Made by a program: the position numbers and the translations under genes | The notes under the pieces: model-generated | The model's database searches: none | Told to the model about the DNA's origin: nothing | Seen by the model: only the letters and a program-made list of their open reading frames with translations | Shown: piece by piece, positions 10,604 through 20,332 of the stretch | Layout: each line of letters opens with the position of its first letter | Numbering within the stretch: position 1 is the stretch's first letter | Source: Gammaproteobacteria bacterium | GTDB taxonomy: Bacteria > Pseudomonadota > Gammaproteobacteria > Enterobacterales > Alteromonadaceae | DNA length: 64,000 nt | Assembly: GCA_018222985.1 (NCBI GenBank) | Contig: JAAEZG010000006.1 | Coordinates: 1-64,000 of the forward strand | Direction of reading: 5' to 3'

Positions 10604-13600
10604 ATGAGCGAAAACAACAAGCGACAACCTCAATTTATCCATCTGCGAGTTCACAGCGACTTTTCGATGATCGACGGCTTGGCTAAGGTAAAGCCAATCT
10701 GTGAAAGCGCTGCGAGTAAAGGGATGCCAGCGATTGCGCTGACCGACCAAATGAACATGTGTGGCTTGGTTCGTTTTTATCGTACCGCCCATGGTAACGG
10801 CTTGAAGCCCATTGTCGGCTGTGACTTGTGGGTACTTCCCAACGGCTGGACCAGTGATTCACAAGAACAACCGTTTCGAATTACTGCGTTAGCGATGGAT
10901 AATCATGGTTATCAGCAGTTAACCCAGCTGATTAGTCGCGGTTACTTGGCTGGTCATCGGGCTGGCCGTCCTTGTGTTGATCAAGCTTGGTTAGCTGAGC
11001 ACCAGCAAGGCTTGTTGTTATTGTCCGGAGGTCGCGAGGGTGATATCGGCGTCAAATTGCTACAAAACCGCCATGCCGAAGCCCGCGAAGCTTTAGCGTT
11101 TTATCAACAGCACTTTGCCGATCGATTTTTTCTTGAATTGCAACGCACCGGGCGCCCCGGCGAAGACGACTATGTGCATGCAGCTGTTGCGTTAGCCGCT
11201 GAATGTGATGTACCGGTGGTTGCCACCAATGAAGTCATGTTCTTAAAGCCAGAAGACTTTAATGCCCATGAAGTGCGTGTTGCTGTGGCCGACGGTTATA
11301 CACTTGATGATAAACGCCGGCCGAAGAAATATAGCGCTGAACAATATTTGAAAAGTCCTGAAGAAATGGCCGAGTTGTTTGCCGATATTCCTGAGGCCAT
11401 TGAAAATACAGTAGAGATAGCTAAGCGCTGCAACGTTACCGTCACGCTTGACGAATATGTACTGCCCGAATTCCCAACCGGAGGCATGACCCCTGAAGAC
11501 TTTTTGGTGAAGAAATCCCAAGAAGGCCTAGAAGAGCGTCTGCAGGTGTTGTTTCCTGATGAACAAGAGCGTCAACAGCAGCGCAAACCTTACGATGAAC
11601 GCCTGCAAATTGAACTCGATGTCATCAACCAAATGGGCTTTCCCGGTTACTTTTTGATCGTTATGGAGTTTATTCAGTGGTCAAAAGATAACAATATTCC
11701 TGTGGGCCCAGGCCGGGGTTCTGGTGCGGGCTCGTTGGTGGCCTACGCGCTTAAAATTACCGATTTGGACCCACTGGAACTCGATCTTCTCTTCGAACGG
11801 TTCTTGAACCCTGAACGGGTATCGATGCCTGACTTTGATATCGACTTCTGCATGGATCGTCGTGATGAAGTTATTGATCACGTCGCCGACTTGTATGGCC
11901 GCGAAGCGGTTTCACAAATCATTACCTTCGGTACCATGGCTGCCAAGGCTTCGATACGTGACGTAGGCCGCGTACTTGGCCACCCGTATGGCTTTGTCGA
12001 TAAAATTACGAAGTTAGTGCCGGGTGACCCAGGCATGACTCTCGAAAAAGCCTTCGAAGTTGAGCCGCGCTTAGTTGAAATGTATGAGCAAGACGACGAT
12101 GTGCGCGAAATTATCGACATGGCGCGCATTCTTGAAGGGGTAACACGTAACGCGGGTAAACACGCGGGCGGGGTGGTTATTGCCCCCGAAAAAATCACCG
12201 ACTTTTCGCCTTTGTATTGCGACGAAGAAGGCAACCAACCGGTTACGCAGTTCGATAAAAATGACGTTGAAGCAGCCGGCTTGGTGAAGTTCGACTTTTT
12301 GGGCTTGCGTACGCTAACCATTATTCAGTGGGCGCTTGATATGGTGAATGCTAATCGCCAGCGCGATGGCAAAGCCCCCATTGATATCAACCACATTCCA
12401 CTTGACGATCCGCGCTGCTTTAGGTTGCTAAAAAAGGCGTCGACCACCGCAGTATTTCAGCTTGAATCATCGGGCATGAAGCAGCTGATTAAAAAGCTAC
12501 TGCCGGATAGTTTTGAAGATATTATCGCCCTGGTGGCCTTGTTCCGCCCAGGCCCATTGCAGTCAGGCATGGTTGATAACTTTATTGACCGTAAGCATGG
12601 CCGCGAAGAAATATCGTATCCAGATAAAGACTATCAACATGAACTGTTGAAGCCGATATTAGAGCCAACCTACGGCGTTATTTTGTACCAAGAGCAGGTT
12701 ATGCAAATAGCGCAGGTACTGGCTGGGTATTCGCTTGGCGGCGCCGATCTGTTGCGTCGTGCCATGGGTAAGAAAAAGCCGGAAGAAATGGCCAAACAAC
12801 GCGCGGTATTTGAAGAAGGTGCGCGCAAGAACGGCATTGATGGTGAGCTGGCAATCAAAATTTTCGACTTGGTGGAAAAATTTGCCGGGTATGGTTTTAA
12901 CAAATCACACTCTGCGGCTTATGCCTTGGTGTCGTACCAAACGCTATGGATGAAAACCCACTTTCCGGCTGAGTTCATGGCGGCCGTTATGTCCGCTGAT
13001 ATGGATAACACCGACAAAATCGTGACCTTAGTTGATGAATGCGAAAACATGGGGCTTAAGCTATTACCGCCCGATGTGAATGTGGGGCAATATAAGTTCA
13101 CGGTTGATGCCGAACAACGCATTGTGTACGGCATTGGTGCCATTAAAGGTGTTGGTGAGGGCCCCATTGAAGCTATTTTAGCTGCACGCGCTGACGGCCC
13201 GTTTACCGACTTATTTGATTTCTGCTGTCGGGTTGACCTGAAGAAGCTTAATCGCCGGGTGCTAGAAAAACTGATTAAAGCTGGCGCCATGGACTCGCTA
13301 GGCCCACACCGCGCAACCATTATGGCCAGCTTAGAAAAAGCCATGCGCCAAGCCGAGCAACATGCGCGCGCTGAAGCGATTGGTCAAAGTGATTTGTTTG
13401 GGGTTTTAGCGACCGCTAACGATGACGTTGAAATTGAACATGAATTTGTGCAAGTTGCGCCATGGCAAGAAGCCATGTGGCTTGAAGGCGAACGTGAAAC
13501 GCTTGGGCTATACTTAACTGGGCACCCAGTAAACCGTTATCGTGGCGAGTTAAAAAACTATGTGCCATGTGTGTTGGCTGACGTAAAACCGACCGGGCGC

Positions 13601-14110
13601 GATCAGACCACCACGGTAGCTGGATTAGTGGTTGACGTTCGAACCATGCTGAACCGACAAAATCAGCGTTGGGCTATTGTGACTTTGCATGATAAAACGG
13701 CGCGTTTTGATGTGCGTTTTTATGCTAAAGATTATGAAAATTATCAGCATTTGCTCGAAAAAGACCAAATTTTAGTGATAAAAGGAGAGGTCAGCTTTGA
13801 TGATTACTCCGCAGCCAATACAATGACGGCTCGCGAAGTGATGACCATTATCGGTATGCGAGAGCAATACGCCAAGACGTTACGCATATCGGTTCGTCCA
13901 GAGCACCTTGAAGGGCAGGGCTTAATGCAGCTAAAACAGCTGATTGAGCCACATAAAGAGGGCGCTTGCCCACTACACATTCGTTATGTGCGGCCCGATG
14001 TTGAAGCCGAATATGTGGCGGCCACAGAATGGTATGTGACCCCAACGGATGAATTGATTTACGAATTACAACAACGATTAGGTAATCAAGCTGTTGAATT
14101 AGAGTTTTAA
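10604..14110 (+). CDS. dnaE: DNA polymerase III alpha subunit
   Basis: The 1168 residues match the DnaE1 class. In order there is an N-terminal PHP domain ([17 protein letters not shown]), a palm domain with the catalytic aspartates D412 and D414 in PDFDIDF, the beta-binding and thumb-finger region ([15 protein letters not shown]), a helix-hairpin-helix region and a C-terminal OB fold ([19 protein letters not shown]). It is the replicative polymerase. Here dnaE is preceded by a phosphoesterase and not by rnhB, which in many gammaproteobacteria directly precedes it; rnhB lies 21 kb away in this window. accA follows after 33 nt, as usual. Confidence 0.98.
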   Translation: MSENNKRQPQFIHLRVHSDFSMIDGLAKVKPICESAASKGMPAIALTDQMNMCGLVRFYRTAHGNGLKPIVGCDLWVLPNGWTSDSQEQPFRITALAMDNHGYQQLTQLISRGYLAGHRAGRPCVDQAWLAEHQQGLLLLSGGREGDIGVKLLQNRHAEAREALAFYQQHFADRFFLELQRTGRPGEDDYVHAAVALAAECDVPVVATNEVMFLKPEDFNAHEVRVAVADGYTLDDKRRPKKYSAEQYLKSPEEMAELFADIPEAIENTVEIAKRCNVTVTLDEYVLPEFPTGGMTPEDFLVKKSQEGLEERLQVLFPDEQERQQQRKPYDERLQIELDVINQMGFPGYFLIVMEFIQWSKDNNIPVGPGRGSGAGSLVAYALKITDLDPLELDLLFERFLNPERVSMPDFDIDFCMDRRDEVIDHVADLYGREAVSQIITFGTMAAKASIRDVGRVLGHPYGFVDKITKLVPGDPGMTLEKAFEVEPRLVEMYEQDDDVREIIDMARILEGVTRNAGKHAGGVVIAPEKITDFSPLYCDEEGNQPVTQFDKNDVEAAGLVKFDFLGLRTLTIIQWALDMVNANRQRDGKAPIDINHIPLDDPRCFRLLKKASTTAVFQLESSGMKQLIKKLLPDSFEDIIALVALFRPGPLQSGMVDNFIDRKHGREEISYPDKDYQHELLKPILEPTYGVILYQEQVMQIAQVLAGYSLGGADLLRRAMGKKKPEEMAKQRAVFEEGARKNGIDGELAIKIFDLVEKFAGYGFNKSHSAAYALVSYQTLWMKTHFPAEFMAAVMSADMDNTDKIVTLVDECENMGLKLLPPDVNVGQYKFTVDAEQRIVYGIGAIKGVGEGPIEAILAARADGPFTDLFDFCCRVDLKKLNRRVLEKLIKAGAMDSLGPHRATIMASLEKAMRQAEQHARAEAIGQSDLFGVLATANDDVEIEHEFVQVAPWQEAMWLEGERETLGLYLTGHPVNRYRGELKNYVPCVLADVKPTGRDQTTTVAGLVVDVRTMLNRQNQRWAIVTLHDKTARFDVRFYAKDYENYQHLLEKDQILVIKGEVSFDDYSAANTMTAREVMTIIGMREQYAKTLRISVRPEHLEGQGLMQLKQLIEPHKEGACPLHIRYVRPDVEAEYVAATEWYVTPTDELIYELQQRLGNQAVELEF

Positions 14111-14143
14111 TGGCAACTTAATTAGTGGCAAACAGGAGCCATA

Positions 14144-15100
14144 ATGAGTCTTAAATTTTTAGATTTTGAACAGCCCATTGCTGAGCTTCAGGCACAAATC
14201 GAAGAATTAAAAGCAGTAGGCGCAAAAGGCGACTTTGATATTTCCATTGAAGAGGAAATTGCTAAGCTGCAAGAGAAACGTGAGCAGCTGGTTGAGAAAA
14301 TTTTTGGTGACCTTGGCGCTTGGCAAGTGGCGCAATTAGCCCGTCACCCGCTGCGACCTTACACACTCGACTACATTAAACACATGTTTGATGACTTTGA
14401 CGAGCTAGCGGGCGACCGTACCTTTGCGAACGATGAAGCCATTGTTGGTGGTACCGCGCGTTTGAATGGCACGCCAGTCATGATTATCGGCCATCAAAAA
14501 GGCCGTGAAACCAAAGAAAAAATTCGCCGTAACTTTGGTATGCCTAAGCCAGAAGGTTATCGCAAAGCCTTGCGCTTAATGGAAATGGCTGAACGTTTCA
14601 AAATGCCAATTATTACCTTCATTGATACACCCGGGGCCTACCCAGGTATTGGTGCAGAAGAGCGTGGTCAATCGGAAGCTATTGCCCGTAACTTGAAAGT
14701 GATGGCACGTTTAAATACGCCAATTATTTGTACGGTTATTGGCGAAGGTGGCTCTGGTGGTGCTCTGGCGATTGGCGTGGGTGACCGTGTGAATATGTTG
14801 CAGTATTCAACGTACTCGGTTATTTCACCAGAAGGTTGTGCGTCTATTTTATGGAAAAGTGCCGAAAAAGCGCCATTAGCGGCTGAGGCCATGGGTGTGA
14901 CCGCGCAGCGCTCAAAGGAACTTGGTTTAATTGACACCATTATTGCTGAACCCATTGGTGGCGCCCATCGTGATCATGAAGAAATGGCCCGTCGCTTGAA
15001 GAAGCAATTACAGGCTGACCTTGATGCACTGGTTAATCTCGACAGCGCATCGCGTCTTGAGCAGCGTTATCAGAAATTAATGTCATTTGGCTACTGTTAA
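14144..15100 (+). CDS. accA: acetyl-CoA carboxylase carboxyltransferase alpha subunit
   Basis: This 318-residue protein matches E. coli AccA in length and throughout. It has the N-terminal [18 protein letters not shown] helix, the crotonase-like core with [19 protein letters not shown], and the oxyanion-hole glycines in [15 protein letters not shown]. With AccD it transfers CO2 from carboxybiotin to acetyl-CoA to make malonyl-CoA for fatty acid synthesis. The ribosome site AGGAG stands seven bases before the ATG. It is probably co-transcribed with dnaE. Confidence 0.98.
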   Translation: MSLKFLDFEQPIAELQAQIEELKAVGAKGDFDISIEEEIAKLQEKREQLVEKIFGDLGAWQVAQLARHPLRPYTLDYIKHMFDDFDELAGDRTFANDEAIVGGTARLNGTPVMIIGHQKGRETKEKIRRNFGMPKPEGYRKALRLMEMAERFKMPIITFIDTPGAYPGIGAEERGQSEAIARNLKVMARLNTPIICTVIGEGGSGGALAIGVGDRVNMLQYSTYSVISPEGCASILWKSAEKAPLAAEAMGVTAQRSKELGLIDTIIAEPIGGAHRDHEEMARRLKKQLQADLDALVNLDSASRLEQRYQKLMSFGYC

Positions 15101-16121
15101 CAAACCTGTCGGGAGTCACGACACCAGTGACTCCCTTTACGCGTTATTCAAACAGCGCTTGCTCACCCTACAACTAGCTGAGCAACAGCAACTTATTGCC
15201 TGTTTAGGCGGTGGCGCAGATTCACAAACCATTCTTGATTTGCTGGATCGCTTTCGCCAGGATTTTCCGCACTACCGTTACCTAGCTATTCATCTTGACC
15301 ATGCGTTTCACCCAAGTTCGGGCGAGTGGGCACAAGGCTTAGTTGCAGACTGTCAACGGCGCGATTTCCCAATGCTGTGCGAAGCCTTACCGGTAAAAAC
15401 GGGTTCGCGCATTAGTAAGGAAGCCGCAGGGCGAGAAGCGCGCTATCAGCGTTTAAGCGAGCTGGGCGACAGCAACGCGGTGTTTTTGCTTGGCCAGCAC
15501 CGCAATGACCAAATTGAAACCTTCTTATTGCAGCTAAAACGAGGTTCTGGGCCCAAAGGGTTAGCGGCAATGGCACCGCTGTCGCAGCGTGGCACCGAGG
15601 GAAAAATGCAGCAATGGTTTCGACCATTACTGGATGTCAGTAAACAGGCCATTTATGACTACGCACATGCCCGTCAGCTTCATTGGATTGAAGACGATAC
15701 CAATTACGACACTACCATTGAGCGTAATTTTCTGCGGCACGATATTATTCCAAAGCTTGAACAGCGCTGGCCACACTTTGGTGACGCGGTGCTGCGAAGT
15801 GCACAATTATGCGCAGAAACCCAAGGCTTGTTGGAGCAATTATTAGCAGACCGCGTAAACCCGCACATGCAACCTGATGGAACCTTGGCAACCCGCTGGT
15901 TACAGGCTGCTAGCCCAGATTTACAGCGCGGTGTTCTGCGCTATTGGTTGCAAGTACAACAAGCCGTGATGCCGTCATACGCGCAACTTGAACAACTGCG
16001 CACGCAAATGCTCTTAACCACGAATGACACCCAGCCCCAAGTTTGCTGGGCAAATTGTTGCGTGGTGCGTGAAGTTGCCGAAAATAAAGATCGGCTGTTG
16101 CGACTGCAAGCCCGACCATGA
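15087..16121 (+). CDS. tilS: tRNA(Ile)-lysidine synthetase, short form with altered motifs
   Basis: TilS modifies C34 of the tRNA-Ile (CAU) anticodon to lysidine, normally an essential reaction. Similarity to E. coli TilS is clear along the body ([42 protein letters not shown]). Three points are odd. The PP-loop SGGxDS reads GGGADS (41-46), with Gly in place of the first Ser. The HxxDDQ motif reads HRNDQ (138-142), with Asn for Asp. The protein stops at 344 residues, lacking roughly the last 90 residues of the 432-residue E. coli enzyme, where the C-terminal tRNA-binding domain lies. The start is uncertain: TTG at 15087 overlaps accA by 14 nt, and TTG at 15159 would fit the E. coli N-terminus better. 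Neither has a clear ribosome site. Confidence 0.85.
   Translation: MATVNKPVGSHDTSDSLYALFKQRLLTLQLAEQQQLIACLGGGADSQTILDLLDRFRQDFPHYRYLAIHLDHAFHPSSGEWAQGLVADCQRRDFPMLCEALPVKTGSRISKEAAGREARYQRLSELGDSNAVFLLGQHRNDQIETFLLQLKRGSGPKGLAAMAPLSQRGTEGKMQQWFRPLLDVSKQAIYDYAHARQLHWIEDDTNYDTTIERNFLRHDIIPKLEQRWPHFGDAVLRSAQLCAETQGLLEQLLADRVNPHMQPDGTLATRWLQAASPDLQRGVLRYWLQVQQAVMPSYAQLEQLRTQMLLTTNDTQPQVCWANCCVVREVAENKDRLLRLQARP
15111..15135 (+). terminator. hairpin between accA and the tilS core (attenuator or terminator)
   Basis: The perfect 9-bp arms GGGAGTCAC (15111-15119) and GTGACTCCC (15127-15135) enclose a 7-nt loop and are followed by only three T residues, 10 nt after the accA stop. It lies inside the longest tilS reading frame, before the alternative TTG start at 15159. 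The short T tract makes it a weak terminator or a processing or attenuation structure. Confidence 0.5.
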
Positions 16122-17020
16122 AAGACCAACGTAAAGCCATCGCCTTCGCATTAAGCGCAGTGTTGTTGTGGTCGACGGTTGCAACCGCGTTTAAAATAGC
16201 GTTGCAGTATTTAACCCCGCTGCAGTTGCTATCTATAGCGGCAGTGAGCAGTTTAGTGGTATTTGCGGTGATATTAACCGTGCAGCAACGTTGGCTAGAA
16301 ACATGGCGCTTAGCTCGTCATCGCTCGCTATTTTATCTACTTCAAGGCTTTATCAACCCCGCCGCTTATTACCTAGTCCTTTTTGCCGCATACGACCAGC
16401 TGCCAGCCCAACAAGCGCAAGCGATTAACTACACATGGGCTATTACCATGTCGTTACTTGCGGTGCCGTTTTTGCAGCAAACACTCAGCAAAAAAGAACT
16501 GATGGCCATGCTGCTGGCCTATGGTGGGGTGTTTCTAATTGCAACTGGCGGCAACTGGGACTTTCAGCAAACTAACTGGTTAGGCATTGGTTTGGCCTTG
16601 TTTAGTACTTTGCTGTGGGCCAGTTATTGGCTGATTAACACCAAAAACACCGACAAACCGGTGCCTGCGCTATTTTTATGTTTCTTTTGGGGCACGCTGT
16701 GGTTGGTTGGCTTTCATGTGGTGTATGCCTGGTGGCAGCAGCAACCTTTGTTGGCACAATTGCTGCCGCAAATCGCCATTGAGGGCGTCTGGGCCGGTAT
16801 TTATGTCGGCATCTTTGAAATGGGGTTGACGTTTTTCCTGTGGTTAACGGCCATGCGGCTCGCGACGAAAACGGCGCAAATATCGACCTTGATATTTTTA
16901 AGCCCATTTATTTCACTGGTGCTTATTTACTTTATTCTTGATGAAAACATTCAAATAGCCACAGTAATTGGTTTATGCTTAATTTGTCTCGGGTTATACA
17001 AACTTAAGGATAAACAGTGA
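16118..17020 (+). CDS. DMT superfamily (EamA) transporter
   Basis: This 300-residue membrane protein has about ten hydrophobic segments arranged as two EamA repeats (about 5-140 and 150-297). It has no large soluble domain. EamA proteins export or import metabolites, often amino acids or their derivatives; the substrate cannot be told. The ATG overlaps the tilS stop by 4 nt (ATGA) and the stop overlaps the next start by 4 nt, so the three genes are translationally coupled. Confidence 0.9.
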   Translation: MKDQRKAIAFALSAVLLWSTVATAFKIALQYLTPLQLLSIAAVSSLVVFAVILTVQQRWLETWRLARHRSLFYLLQGFINPAAYYLVLFAAYDQLPAQQAQAINYTWAITMSLLAVPFLQQTLSKKELMAMLLAYGGVFLIATGGNWDFQQTNWLGIGLALFSTLLWASYWLINTKNTDKPVPALFLCFFWGTLWLVGFHVVYAWWQQQPLLAQLLPQIAIEGVWAGIYVGIFEMGLTFFLWLTAMRLATKTAQISTLIFLSPFISLVLIYFILDENIQIATVIGLCLICLGLYKLKDKQ

Positions 17021-18978
17021 ATAGTGGATTCACCGATATACTGCTGTTACTTGCCATAGCCGTGGTATTGGTTTGGGCTTTTCGGCGGGTAAAGCTACCC
17101 GCAATTTTAGCTTACTTGGCCGCAGGGATTATTGCGGGTCCCGATGTCATGGCGTGGATAGCCGATCCTGATGAGTATCATTTCGTTGCCGAGCTCGGTG
17201 TGGTGTTACTTCTGTTTTCACTAGGTCTTGAATTCTCGCTGCCTAAAATGATCGCAATGCGAGCGCACGTATTTGGTTTGGGAGCCGGCCAAGTATTTTT
17301 ATGTACAGCGGCTTTTGCTGGCCTTGGCATGTTCTTTGTTAGCGATTGGTCGGCGGCATTCATTATCGGTTGTACACTGGCGCTCTCATCAACGGCTGTT
17401 GTTATCAAACAACTCGGTGAGTCATCGCAATTAACCTCGCGCAAGGGGCAAATGACTGTAGCGGTGCTGCTGTTCCAAGATATTGCCGTTGTCCCCATGC
17501 TCATTGTTATTCCTTTGCTGGCTAGCAATGGCGATGTATCACTTTGGGAAAGCTTAGGTTACGCACTACTCAAAGGTACTGGCGTAGTGCTATTGCTTAT
17601 GGCTATTGGCAAATGGGTATTGCCTCATGTATTTCGCGAAATTGCGAAGTTACGAACCGATGAGCTGTTTGTTTTGGCCACCTTACTTGTCGCCTTGGTT
17701 GCTGGTGGTATGACCCATTTGTTCGGGTTATCAATGGCCTTAGGTGCTTTCTTGGCTGGCATGATGCTCGGTGAGAGTAAATACAAGCACCAACTCGAAG
17801 CTGATATTCGCCCGTTTCGCGACATTTTAATGGGTTTGTTTTTCATCACCGTAGGCATGCAGCTTGATTTAACAGTGTTTATTGCCAATTTGCATTGGAT
17901 CATTCTCATTGTGCTTGCGGTAGGTTTGATAAAGTTAGTCGTCATTCGAGTATTGGCGGGTTTCATGCAAGAGCGTCCTGAAGATGCGTGGGGCTCTGGC
18001 CTAATGCTATTTCAAATGGGCGAGTTTGGCTTCGTATTATCCTCGTTGGCATTAACTTTTGGTTTGTTAGACCCTCAAATTGCGTCGATATTGGTCGGGG
18101 TTGGTGTGTTTGGTATGGCCTTAACACCTTTGGCAATACAACAGTGCAAGCCGATTGTTGCGCGTATTTTAGGGGCGCAAGAAGCCGAACAGCACGGCAG
18201 TTTACCAACGCCTCAGGACGAAAAGTCACGGGTACTTATTCTTGGTTTTGGACGTGTGGGCCAAACCATTGCCCGCTTTTTAACCAATGAAGGTATTGAT
18301 TACCTAGCTATTGATCATGATCCAAAACGTGTACAAGAAGCCGTTGCCGGTGGCTCTAAAGTATTTTTTGGTAATGCAATACGGCGCGATATTTTGCGTG
18401 CGGTTCATGCCGATGACGCAGAGCTAATTATTATCAGTTTTGCCGACGATGAGCGTGCGCTTGATGTACTAAAAGCGATTCGCAATGTTAATGAACATGC
18501 TGAAATTATTGTGCGCAGTCGTGACGATATGCGTTTGCAGCAAATGATGAATGCTGGTGCGACTCAGGTGGTGCCTGACACGCTTGAAGCAAGTTTAATG
18601 CTCGTTTCCCAAATTCTAAGCCGCTCAGGCATTCCTATTCGCCGAATTCTGTCGCGTTTAGATCAAGCACGCCGTTCCCATTATGGAGAAATGCATGGTT
18701 TTTACCCAGGTGAAACAACCGATATGGACCCAGAGAAATTAGACCGATTGCAATTTCTACATGCCGTAGCGCTGCCTGAAAATGCTTTCGGTTGTGGTAA
18801 AAAATTGGTTGATTTGGCGCTAGATGATTTAAATTTGCAAATTAAGTCGGTGCGCCGCGGCGAACAAGAGTTCGTGGAAGTACATGGCGACTTCACTCTT
18901 CAAGTCGACGACGTGGTGTTACTTGCTGGCGGTCCTCGGGCGATTGAGGCTGGAGAAAGCTACTTACTCAATGGTTAA
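17017..18978 (+). CDS. CPA2 family monovalent cation:proton antiporter (KefB/KefC-like)
   Basis: This 653-residue protein has an N-terminal Na+/H+ exchanger domain with about twelve membrane segments (1-385), including LFQDIAVVPML and FLAGMMLGESKY. A cytoplasmic RCK_N/TrkA-N domain follows with the nucleotide-binding glycines in LILGFGRVGQTIARFL (about 406-421), then an RCK_C domain (about 560-650). The architecture matches KefB/KefC potassium efflux systems and related antiporters. No KefF/KefG ancillary flavoprotein gene is adjacent, so glutathione gating is unproven. The GTG start at 17017 has AAGGA behind it and overlaps the EamA gene by 4 nt. Confidence 0.92.
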   Translation: MNSGFTDILLLLAIAVVLVWAFRRVKLPAILAYLAAGIIAGPDVMAWIADPDEYHFVAELGVVLLLFSLGLEFSLPKMIAMRAHVFGLGAGQVFLCTAAFAGLGMFFVSDWSAAFIIGCTLALSSTAVVIKQLGESSQLTSRKGQMTVAVLLFQDIAVVPMLIVIPLLASNGDVSLWESLGYALLKGTGVVLLLMAIGKWVLPHVFREIAKLRTDELFVLATLLVALVAGGMTHLFGLSMALGAFLAGMMLGESKYKHQLEADIRPFRDILMGLFFITVGMQLDLTVFIANLHWIILIVLAVGLIKLVVIRVLAGFMQERPEDAWGSGLMLFQMGEFGFVLSSLALTFGLLDPQIASILVGVGVFGMALTPLAIQQCKPIVARILGAQEAEQHGSLPTPQDEKSRVLILGFGRVGQTIARFLTNEGIDYLAIDHDPKRVQEAVAGGSKVFFGNAIRRDILRAVHADDAELIIISFADDERALDVLKAIRNVNEHAEIIVRSRDDMRLQQMMNAGATQVVPDTLEASLMLVSQILSRSGIPIRRILSRLDQARRSHYGEMHGFYPGETTDMDPEKLDRLQFLHAVALPENAFGCGKKLVDLALDDLNLQIKSVRRGEQEFVEVHGDFTLQVDDVVLLAGGPRAIEAGESYLLNG

Positions 18979-19047
18979 ACGGCGCTGTGAGCCTAAAAAC
19001 TTCACACTCCGTAACAACTTCTAACATATTCAAGCTAACGGATGTTG

Positions 19048-19081
19048 CGAGATTTCGTCATACTATATGCACGAAATCTCG
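19048..19081. promoter_or_regulatory. 11-bp inverted repeat with a -10-like centre before the RND operon (likely operator)
   Basis: The perfect arms CGAGATTTCGT (19048-19058) and ACGAAATCTCG (19071-19081) are separated by 12 bp that contain TACTAT/CTATAT, a plausible -10. If that -10 is used, the RNA starts inside the right arm and cannot fold the hairpin. The element is then best read as a dimeric repressor site lying on the promoter. It ends 33 bp before the adaptor start at 19115. No regulator gene adjoins it. Confidence 0.6.
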
Positions 19082-19114
19082 TTAATGTGTTCTAACCTAT
19101 GGAATCAGGACGTT

Positions 19115-20332
19115 ATGGCCTTTAAGAAACGTGCACTATTACCCCCCATTATTCTTGTTGTCGCAATTTTATTATTAGTTGCCATGATAGCGTTGCGTCC
19201 GCAACCGCCACAGCGTTCAACGGAGCGACCGGCGGTGCTGGTTGAAGTGCTTGAGGTACAACCTGAAAATATTAGTTTTCAAGTGGAAGGCCAGGGGAAC
19301 GTTAAGCCGAAGCACATGACTAATTTGGTTACCCAGGTTAGTGGCCAAATTATTGAGGTGGCAGATAATTTTGTAAACGGCGGATTTTTCAAACAAGGTG
19401 ACATGCTGGTGACTATTGACCCAGCCGATTACCGTGTTGCATTACAAAGTGCTAAAGCGTCATTGGCGCAAGCGAAAGCGGCGCTTGCGGAAGAAAGTGC
19501 GCGGGCTAAAGTCGCTAAAGACGAGTGGGAATCACTGCAAATGGGTGAAATTCCAGCGCTAGGTATTCGTGAGCCGCAAGTGGCCAGCGCGGTTGCTGCG
19601 GTGCAGTCTGCTGAAGCCGCTGTCGCTAAAGCGCAGCGTGACCTAGACAGAACCGTGGTACGTGCCGCGTATGACGGAATTTTGCAAAATAAAAACGTTG
19701 ATATTGGTCAGTTTGTGTCAATGAACACGCAAGTGGGTGCTTTGTATGGGTCTGAAGTTGCCGAAGTTCGCGTGCCGTTGAGCGACCGCGATTTAGCTTA
19801 TATTGACTTACCAGAAGCCAACCATGATGGCGCTAGCCCACATGTTGCTTTAACCAGTGATGTGGCTGGTGAAACCTTCACCTGGCACGGCAACTTGGTG
19901 CGTAGCGAAGGGGTTCTTGACCAAAATAGCCGCGTTATTTATGGCGTGGTTGAAGTGCAAGACCCATACAACCAAGAAAGCGACCAACACCCAGCGCCAT
20001 TGCGTTTTGGCCGTTTTGTTCAGCTGGTTATTGACGGTGTTGAAGCGCAGCAAGTGTATCGGGTTCCACGTTATGCGTTGTCCATTAATAACACCGTTTG
20101 GGTTGTTGATGACGAGCGCCGCCTGCAACAACGCGACGTGAATATTGTGCGCGCAGAAGCACAACACGTGGTCATTAACGACGGCTTGCAAGCTGGTGAT
20201 TTGGTGGTGTTAACCCAGTTATCAAATGCGCTGCCGAGCATGAAGGTACGTATACCTGGTGACCCTGTCATTGAACAGCAAGAAACGCCTACCAAGCAAA
20301 CCGCTGAAGTAGCAGGTAACGATAATGAGTAA
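19115..20332 (+). CDS. RND efflux periplasmic adaptor (membrane fusion protein)
   Basis: This 405-residue protein has an N-terminal membrane anchor (LLPPIILVVAILLLVAMIAL). The barrel-sandwich halves are around residues 60-105 and 185-210, an alpha-hairpin rich in Ala/Glu/Lys lies between them (about 110-180), and beta-barrel and membrane-proximal parts follow. It links an inner-membrane RND pump to an outer-membrane channel. The frame is open to an ATG at 19067, but that ATG lies inside the palindromic operator; the ATG at 19115 has AGGA four bases upstream. The downstream permease overlaps it by 8 nt. No outer-membrane factor is encoded nearby, so a shared TolC is likely. Confidence 0.9.
   Translation: MAFKKRALLPPIILVVAILLLVAMIALRPQPPQRSTERPAVLVEVLEVQPENISFQVEGQGNVKPKHMTNLVTQVSGQIIEVADNFVNGGFFKQGDMLVTIDPADYRVALQSAKASLAQAKAALAEESARAKVAKDEWESLQMGEIPALGIREPQVASAVAAVQSAEAAVAKAQRDLDRTVVRAAYDGILQNKNVDIGQFVSMNTQVGALYGSEVAEVRVPLSDRDLAYIDLPEANHDGASPHVALTSDVAGETFTWHGNLVRSEGVLDQNSRVIYGVVEVQDPYNQESDQHPAPLRFGRFVQLVIDGVEAQQVYRVPRYALSINNTVWVVDDERRLQQRDVNIVRAEAQHVVINDGLQAGDLVVLTQLSNALPSMKVRIPGDPVIEQQETPTKQTAEVAGNDNE

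Noticed and set aside
11878-12321. 147-codon minus-strand frame inside dnaE
   Set aside because: It is antisense to conserved dnaE codons, low in complexity and without family features; a shadow frame.
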